Source: Bacillota bacterium (GTDB lineage: Bacteria; Bacillota; Clostridia; Christensenellales; CAG-138). Taken from it: a stretch of DNA of 8,592 bases. Shown in pieces: positions 4,562 to 8,592 of this stretch. Each line of letters opens with the position of its first letter. Positions within the stretch are counted from its first letter, which is position 1. The notes below the pieces were generated by a model. The model worked only from the letters and a program-made list of their open reading frames with translations, did not search any database and was not told the origin of the DNA. The stretch lies in the NCBI GenBank assembly GCA_023451115.1, contig JAEXFV010000069.1:1-8592 (forward strand). Reading direction: 5' to 3'. A program made the position numbers and the translations under genes.

Positions 4562-4841
4562 TTGGTTCCTCCTTTAGCTTTCTGCCGCACCTGGGGCAAT
4601 AACTAAACCCAGCTTCAAATACAGTCGTTTCGTCAACAACATTCAGTACAACTCCAGTGCAGTATCCACACCCCCGCGCCCGTTTCTCGCGCTCTTTGAG
4701 GGCCGATTGTGCCACATCAATCGCCTTTATCCTTTGATCTAAAACATCCGTCAAAGGGTCTTTATTCGATAAACCAGTCCACGCTTCCATCAAAGAGGTT
4801 GCCATGCACTCCAATATCATAACGGCCTCTTTATCAGTCAT
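4536..4841 (-). CDS. Zinc-ribbon phage protein, 101 residues
   Basis: The helical N-terminal half (EAVMILECMATSLMEAW to AQSALKEREKRA) is followed by a zinc-ribbon pattern, CGYC near residue 58 and CPRCGRKL near residue 82. Four cysteines in CxxC...CxxC spacing should bind one zinc. GGAAGGACGG precedes the ATG at 4841, and the gene starts five bases after the stop of its upstream neighbour. It ends on TAG. Proteins of this build are frequent in early regions of Clostridia phages, with no known role. Confidence 0.7.
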   Translation of the reverse strand: MTDKEAVMILECMATSLMEAWTGLSNKDPLTDVLDQRIKAIDVAQSALKEREKRARGCGYCTGVVLNVVDETTVFEAGFSYCPRCGRKLKEEPNGVDYRRG

Positions 4842-4846
4842 TTGCT

Positions 4847-5101
4847 TTACCGTCCTTCCGCTAGCTCATGCGTTTTGAAGAAAATATCAGGCTTGCATGG
4901 GTAAAACTCCCCGTTCACGCCCTTAACGATGTAGTCTCCGATGCTTGCGTGAATATCACCCTCTAGCGTGTGAATGATAAGACCATCCCTCGGTATAATT
5001 TCAAAACATTCAGGGTCAATGAAGTCGCACATTTCGGCGTGATTATTTCCAGTCCATATAACGGCTTCAATGGTAACAGGCTTCTTTTTGTAAAATGACA
5101 T
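4847..5101 (-). CDS. Conserved phage protein, 84 residues (GDYIVKG/YPCKPDIF type)
   Basis: This belongs to a very common phage family of unknown function. It opens with KKKPVTIEAVIWTGNN and carries the conserved core HTLEGDIHASIGDYIVKGVNGEF followed by YPCKPDIFFKTHE, all visible here (core slightly longer in the protein; key residues G, D, Y, I at the IGDYIVKG step). The length is normal. The start at 5101 directly follows the stop of the upstream gene (TAAATG), and AGGAGGAAG is upstream. Confidence 0.75.
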   Translation of the reverse strand: MSFYKKKPVTIEAVIWTGNNHAEMCDFIDPECFEIIPRDGLIIHTLEGDIHASIGDYIVKGVNGEFYPCKPDIFFKTHELAEGR

Positions 5102-5275
5102 TTATACTTCCTCCTTCTGCTTATCCCGTTTTTTAGGCAGATTTCCCTTTGCATACGCCCGATTTGCCTTGCACTGATTGCAATTATTTCTGTTTTCACA
5201 GAACCAGCATCCATCCTGCCCCAGCCAATACCAGCGTGGCATTGATGGTTTAGGCTTGCGTCTCGCCTTCCCCAT
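5102..5275 (-). CDS. Small Cys-rich phage protein, 57 residues
   Basis: The start at 5275 is supported by GGAGGA just upstream and by the basic opening MGKARRKPKPSMPRWYW; an upstream ATG at 5350 would only add shadow sequence from the overlapping gene. The centre is a Cys motif CWFCENRNNCNQC, likely a small zinc knuckle, followed by a basic tail. This pattern recurs in Firmicutes phages without a known function. It overlaps the end of the preceding gene by 26 bases. Confidence 0.7.
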   Translation of the reverse strand: MGKARRKPKPSMPRWYWLGQDGCWFCENRNNCNQCKANRAYAKGNLPKKRDKQKEEV

Positions 5276-5609
5276 CGTTATCCTCCGGCATTGCTTCGTT
5301 CCAGCAGGCGGAGCAGGGTATTGGAGGGCACTTGCCTCCATAAATTTCAATCCTGCATGCCCTTGGTTCGCCGTTCTCTTTTTTCGGTGCTTTCGGAAAC
5401 TTCTCCAAGAAATCTTGCAAATACGTCTTTTGTGGGTGTTCCGCGCACCATTGGTCTATTATGGCTTCGGCTTTGTCGGGGTGCTTACGCACAAAATCAC
5501 CGCACAAAACGCTATAACCATTAGCACGGCTCGATAATGGACATTTTTCATTGTTACACATCTCGTCATGCGCCCTGCACATCCTCGCGTAATCTTTAAT
5601 ACTGGCCAT
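5250..5609 (-). CDS. Conserved phage protein with Cys motifs, 119 residues
   Basis: The start at 5609 has AAAGGAG eight bases upstream and begins MASIKDYARMC, a typical opening for this phage family. Visible features are a Cys group (CRAHDEMCNNEKCPL), then a segment IIDQWCAEHPQKTYLQDFLE that is characteristic of the family, a Phe-Pro step (KFPKAP) and a final Cys group (CPPIPCSACW). Metal binding is likely and the role is unknown. It overlaps its upstream neighbour by 14 bases and its downstream neighbour by 26. Confidence 0.7.
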   Translation of the reverse strand: MASIKDYARMCRAHDEMCNNEKCPLSSRANGYSVLCGDFVRKHPDKAEAIIDQWCAEHPQKTYLQDFLEKFPKAPKKENGEPRACRIEIYGGKCPPIPCSACWNEAMPEDNDGEGETQA

Positions 5610-5925
5610 CTTTGGCTCCTTTCTGCCCCTCAACGTCCCGGCCTTCGCCCAACTCAATCAGAAATGCCGTATTGCATGCGATATGGGCAATATGCGGCAA
5701 TCCACTCTCCGCATCTTTGCCATTAGGATTGGCCCACCACAGCAGCACATGCCGCAACAATGCATCCCTGTACCGCTGCCGCTCCACGCGCCTCCACGCT
5801 TCCCCCGCTCCGTACTTATTGACCCCATATTCCCGTACTCTGGCGATTGCCCATATAATCCCGGTAGGCACCAGAGATATCCGGGGCTTCCCCGCGTCTG
5901 CTTTCATTATCTGGTTTTGCATCAT
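5596..5925 (-). CDS. dATP/dGTP diphosphohydrolase-like protein (DUF5664 type)
   Basis: This 109-residue protein fits the all-helical domain annotated in phages as dATP/dGTP diphosphohydrolase (DUF5664, MazG-like in concept), which would hydrolyse deoxynucleoside triphosphates and adjust nucleotide pools. Conserved elements are visible in order: GKPRISLVP near residue 12, YGVNKYG near 33, a Trp (EAWRRV), RYRDALLRHVLLWW near 51-64, and the metal-site-like DAESGLPHIAHIACNTAFL near 71-90. The start at 5925 overlaps the preceding stop (ATGA, 5922-5925); a second ATG follows at 5922. The enzyme activity is inferred from family membership. Confidence 0.7.
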   Translation of the reverse strand: MMQNQIMKADAGKPRISLVPTGIIWAIARVREYGVNKYGAGEAWRRVERQRYRDALLRHVLLWWANPNGKDAESGLPHIAHIACNTAFLIELGEGRDVEGQKGAKDGQY

Positions 5926-6389
5926 AACCTCCCCTCCCTTATTAGCCTGCAAACCCTTGCATTTACGCTGTTCTTTGTCCTCCCCAGCTTTTCTGCTACT
6001 TGAACGCAGGTTAACCCCTGCCGCCTAAGTTCCAGCATCTCAGCATCTTCCTCATCCGTCCAAAATACACGCGGGTCAGTGCGAATGCCGTTACTGATTT
6101 TCAATTTCTTGATTTTGTTATTGATAATGTCATAGGAGATATTCAATTCGGCTGCCATATCCATCTGAGGTATCCCGGCCTGGTACATCTCCCAAAGCCG
6201 CTTCGTTTCCTCCTGCGTCCAATGGTGCACCCGCCGTCTACGCGGTATCGGGGGGATCCGTTTATCCTTGTCACATATCTCATCCATTGCGGACCGTATG
6301 TCCATCCTAGATACCTGGTACATTTGCGCTAATTCTGCAATGGTTTTTTTGTCTTGGTACTTATGTACCGCTCGTGCTAAGTCTGTCAT
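5922..6389 (-). CDS. DNA-binding protein with three helix-turn-helix repeats (SANT/Myb-like)
   Basis: This 155-residue protein has three successive HTH-like segments: residues about 15-36 (TIAELAQMYQVSRMDIRSAM), about 57-96 (HWTQEETKRLWEMYQAG, then MAAELNISYDIINNKIKKL), and about 109-150 (FWTDEEDAEMLELRRQGLT, then VAEKLGRTKNSVNARVCRL). The second and third begin with the W-T-x-E-E step of SANT/Myb-like folds. A basic RRRR linker stands between the first two. It probably binds DNA as a regulator or replication accessory. GGAGG precedes the start at 6389, which overlaps the preceding stop (ATGA); the stop overlaps the next start. Confidence 0.75.
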   Translation of the reverse strand: MTDLARAVHKYQDKKTIAELAQMYQVSRMDIRSAMDEICDKDKRIPPIPRRRRVHHWTQEETKRLWEMYQAGIPQMDMAAELNISYDIINNKIKKLKISNGIRTDPRVFWTDEEDAEMLELRRQGLTCVQVAEKLGRTKNSVNARVCRLIREGRL

Positions 6390-6535
6390 TGCGGCCTCCA
6401 GTACTCTACGAAACAAACGGTTTTGTTCCCCTGCTTTTCTTTGCCTTGCCGCACTACGTATCCATTACGGCACAATATCATTATCATTTGGTCACGGTCT
6501 TGCTTATCAGCTACTTGCACCCTAATCGCTTCCAT
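6386..6535 (-). CDS. Small hypothetical phage protein, 49 residues
   Basis: A short gene fills the gap between the resolvase and the three-HTH protein. It opens MEAIRVQVADKQDRDQMIMI and continues with a strand-rich basic part (YVVRQGKEKQGNK, CFVEYWRPQ). AAAGGAGGG is upstream of the ATG at 6535. It overlaps the resolvase gene by 14 bases and its TGA overlaps the next ATG (ATGA, 6386-6389), exactly the packing style of this operon. Function is unknown. Confidence 0.65.
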   Translation of the reverse strand: MEAIRVQVADKQDRDQMIMILCRNGYVVRQGKEKQGNKTVCFVEYWRPQ

Positions 6536-7010
6536 ATGCCCTCCTTTCTCGCGAAACGCCCCGTAGAATTGTGTTTATAAGGATTTGGTACAAATCCTTG
6601 TCCATCCCTTTTTTCTCAAAAATCTGAGCCTTTACGCGGGGTTCATCACTATAGCATTTTTTCACTAGCAATGTAGTTACCTGTGCATCATCGTCATACG
6701 CAACCCCGTTGAGCGCATCCAGTACCGCTTTTGCGATATTATCTGCATCGGGTTTCTTGGTTGGGCCTACTTCTCCCTCCCTCATTTCCTCAGCAGATTT
6801 CTTTGATGTACTCTTGAGGATAGGGAAGAACGCCTCGATGCTTGCAATCAGTTCGCCTTGCAGCTTTTGCCCCGCCTGTTGCTGATACGATAATCTCACC
6901 AGCGTTTCGTACGCCGCTGTTTTTTCATCGGTGTAGGCATGTCCATTCCGGGTGAAACGTGGCCTGCCCTTTGCAATCGGTTTTCCAGATACAGTAAACT
7001 CTACTTGCAT
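6522..7010 (-). CDS. rusA: RusA-family Holliday-junction resolvase
   Basis: RusA enzymes are homodimeric Mg-dependent nucleases that cut Holliday junctions in phage recombination and replication. This 162-residue protein shows the family landmarks: the N-terminal strand GKPIAKGRPRF (residues 9-19), AYTDEKTAAYE (25-35), the acidic motif KPDADN (86-91) and NGVAYDDDAQV (101-111). By alignment in mind with E. coli RusA, Asp88, Asp90 and Asp108 match the catalytic aspartates 70, 72 and 91, and Lys94 matches Lys76, so it should be active. The length is longer than the 120-residue E. coli protein because of an extra segment (about 66-84) and a C-terminal tail. AGGGGGTAA precedes the start at 7010. 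It ends on TAG. Confidence 0.9.
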   Translation of the reverse strand: MQVEFTVSGKPIAKGRPRFTRNGHAYTDEKTAAYETLVRLSYQQQAGQKLQGELIASIEAFFPILKSTSKKSAEEMREGEVGPTKKPDADNIAKAVLDALNGVAYDDDAQVTTLLVKKCYSDEPRVKAQIFEKKGMDKDLYQILINTILRGVSRERRAYGSD

Positions 7011-7014
7011 ACCG

Positions 7015-7449
7015 TTACCCCCTAAACGGGCAACCCTTTGTCCCGTTCATCAACACGCCGCATTGCAACAAGTCTTTGCGTTTTTGACATCTGTGTGTGG
7101 CCTTCTCGTCCTTATCGCACCATTCACATTCGGAAAGTGCATCTCCTATCAGCCTCACCAGCGCTTCTTCTTCCACCACGTAATAGTCTTTTTTGGTTCT
7201 GGGGTCGTGCTTGGGCAATACCATCAACTCGCTGTTTCGTGCAAATCGGAAAAACCCTTGAATTTGGTCTTCATCCAGCCCGGATATAATGGCCTCCATT
7301 GCCTTGTTTGCCTGATTTTGCATGGCGGCAAGATTGCGCTTGGCCTTTGATTTATTCCGAAACTCACACTTTAGCAGGGTATCTGCAAACCCAACACATC
7401 CCGCCAGGCAAACAATTATTTCCTTGGTTGCTTTGTTCGCGTACTCCAC
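7015..7449 (-). CDS. Cys-rich phage protein, 144 residues (DUF5651-like)
   Basis: The N-terminal two thirds are helical (IIVCLAGCVGFADTLLKCEF and AMQNQANKAMEAIISGLDED). The C-terminal third is a Cys module, CEWC, then HRCQKRKDLLQC and CPF, of the type found in DUF5651-like phage proteins and likely to bind zinc. The start is GTG at 7449 after GGAGGG, two bases from the helicase stop, so it is translated with the helicase. Its function is unknown; its place between helicase and resolvase suggests a replication or recombination accessory role, by context only. Confidence 0.65.
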   Translation of the reverse strand: MEYANKATKEIIVCLAGCVGFADTLLKCEFRNKSKAKRNLAAMQNQANKAMEAIISGLDEDQIQGFFRFARNSELMVLPKHDPRTKKDYYVVEEEALVRLIGDALSECEWCDKDEKATHRCQKRKDLLQCGVLMNGTKGCPFRG

Positions 7450-7450
7450 T

Positions 7451-8592
7451 TCATCCCTCCATCCTCATTTGTTCCGGCGCTGCGTCTGCGTCATGTGTCC
7501 AGTCCGTTGAGGTAAAGCGATAATGCTCACCAGACCACCGCAGCGCAATCTCCCCGGTTGGCCCGTTACGGTTTTTCCGCAGCAATGCCCACGCTTCTCC
7601 GGGGTCTTTCTTATCGTCATACACAGCTGGCCTGTGCAGGAATATCACCGCGTCCGCGTCCTGCTCAATGGCCCCGCTCTCCCGTAAGTCGCTTAGCCGT
7701 GGTGACTTATCTTCCCGGCCTTCTACCCCGCGGTTTAACTGCGCCATGAGCAATACCGGGCACTCCAATTCCTTTGCCATCAGCTTCATTGACCGGGAAA
7801 TTTCCGCAACTTCCTGTTCCCGGTTTCCGTTCTTCCTCCCGCTTGGCCGCACCAGCCCCAGATAGTCCACAATCACCAGTGACAGGCCCTTCGCCTTGCG
7901 CTTGACCTTATAACACGTTGAGCGTATCTGTGCCACGCCAACGCCTCCACGGTCATCCATGTAGAGGGGATATCCGGATAAATCCAGCGCCGCTTGCATC
8001 AGCTTTTCCGCTGCCTTTTCGTCCCCGGCTATGATATCCTGCCGGGATACCCCAGACATGCTGTAGGCTGCACGTTGTAATAACGGCTCTTTTGACATTT
8101 CCAGCGAAAACACCGCCACAGGGCCGATGAAGTGTGCCACATACACCGCAATATTCATGGCAAAGCTGGTTTTGCCCATAGAAGGTCGTGCACCAACGAT
8201 AATTAGTTCCCCGGGTTTCATCCCGAACAATGCGTTGTCCAGCCGTCCAAACCCCGTGCGTATCCCCATTTTCCGTTCACCGATTGCCGTTACTGCGTCC
8301 ACTGCTTCCAGCCCAACCGGCGCAACGTCTGCACCTCCGATTGCCGCAACCGTTTCCACACCCTGCCGTGCTGCTTCCAGGTATCCCGGCTCGTTATCCT
8401 CGGCAGATTGGATTACGGCTTTGCATATGGCAATCAGTTCACGGCGTTTTCGGGCTTCTTTCAGCTCCTGGATCTATCCCGGCGTTTGTGCCGGACTTGC
8501 GAACACCTGCGCAATGTCCACCAGATATGCCCCGTCTGGATAGACACTGGTGAGGGATACCAAATCCACCGGCTTGCCTTCTGCCGCAATTT
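7451..8592 (-). pseudogene. dnaB: Replicative DNA helicase (DnaB family), interrupted by an amber stop; 5' end outside window
   Basis: The intact C-terminal part is a complete RecA-like hexameric helicase domain. Walker A GARPSMGKT lies at 8194-8168, followed by FSLEMSKE, Walker B LVIVDYLGL, LLMAQLNRGVEGR, the LSDLRESGAIEQDAD motif and KNRNGPTG near the end. It would unwind DNA at the phage replication fork. Upstream the same frame continues with typical DnaB sequence to the window edge (EGKPVDLVSLTS, YLVDIAQV), but a TAG at 8474-8476 interrupts it within PG-stop-IQELKEARKRR. A tyrosine would be the natural residue there, one base away from TAG. After the stop the first conventional start is GTG at 8359, with only a weak ribosome site, giving a 302-residue helicase domain. 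It may be a true nonsense mutation, a suppressed codon or a sequence error. Confidence 0.8.

Noticed and set aside
8474..8476. Whole-phage reassignment of TAG to an amino acid
   Set aside because: RusA, the small terminase, and the genes at 3806-4183 and 4536-4841 all end at TAG at natural protein ends.
1..8592. CRISPR array, tRNA, rRNA or attachment site
   Set aside because: No regularly spaced repeats, cloverleaf-like or rRNA sequence, integrase or flanking direct repeats were seen in the window.

Overview
The window looks like part of a temperate phage or prophage of a Gram-positive host, probably of the class Clostridia. The reasons are tightly packed, overlapping small genes behind strong AGGAGG-type ribosome sites, intermediate GC content, and recognisable phage replication, recombination and packaging genes. 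I cannot tell from 8.6 kb whether it is an integrated prophage or a free phage, and the host genus is not resolved.

Right to left on the minus strand (8592 to 2995) runs one phage operon. It opens with a DnaB-type replicative helicase that enters from outside the window. Next come a Cys-rich phage protein, a RusA-type Holliday-junction resolvase, a 49-residue gene, a three-HTH DNA-binding protein and a predicted dATP/dGTP diphosphohydrolase-like protein. Eight short phage proteins follow, many Cys-rich, and the operon ends with an ArpU/RinA-like late transcription regulator. Starts and stops overlap repeatedly (several ATGA junctions), so translation is probably coupled. At the far left (497 to 21, minus) lies a terminase small subunit, where the late packaging module begins. 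The helicase frame carries an in-frame amber stop at 8474-8476, although TAG is the normal stop of several neighbouring genes.

Between the late regulator and the terminase sits an island of about 2.2 kb in the opposite orientation (plus strand, about 769 to 3014). It has its own sigma-A-like promoter with a palindromic operator between -35 and -10, and a bidirectional terminator at its end. Its first transcribed part is a 192-nt region closed by a perfect 11-bp long-range inverted repeat. Nested helices inside it surround a 27-codon ORF with an occluded ribosome site. Then follow a very acidic 103-residue protein, a ribbon-helix-helix-like frame with no ATG/GTG/TTG start, a DnaJ-domain protein, an unknown 144-residue protein and a coiled-coil protein. 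This has the layout of a moron-type cargo cassette: separate promoter, opposite strand, own terminator, not needed for the core phage order. It is the most interesting part of the window. I infer but cannot show that it is expressed from a prophage and concerns host, phage-competition or mobile-element functions.

The intergenic stretch 498-768 holds a long polypurine/polypyrimidine tract, a strong hairpin and an AT-rich segment, between the divergent cassette promoter and the terminase gene.
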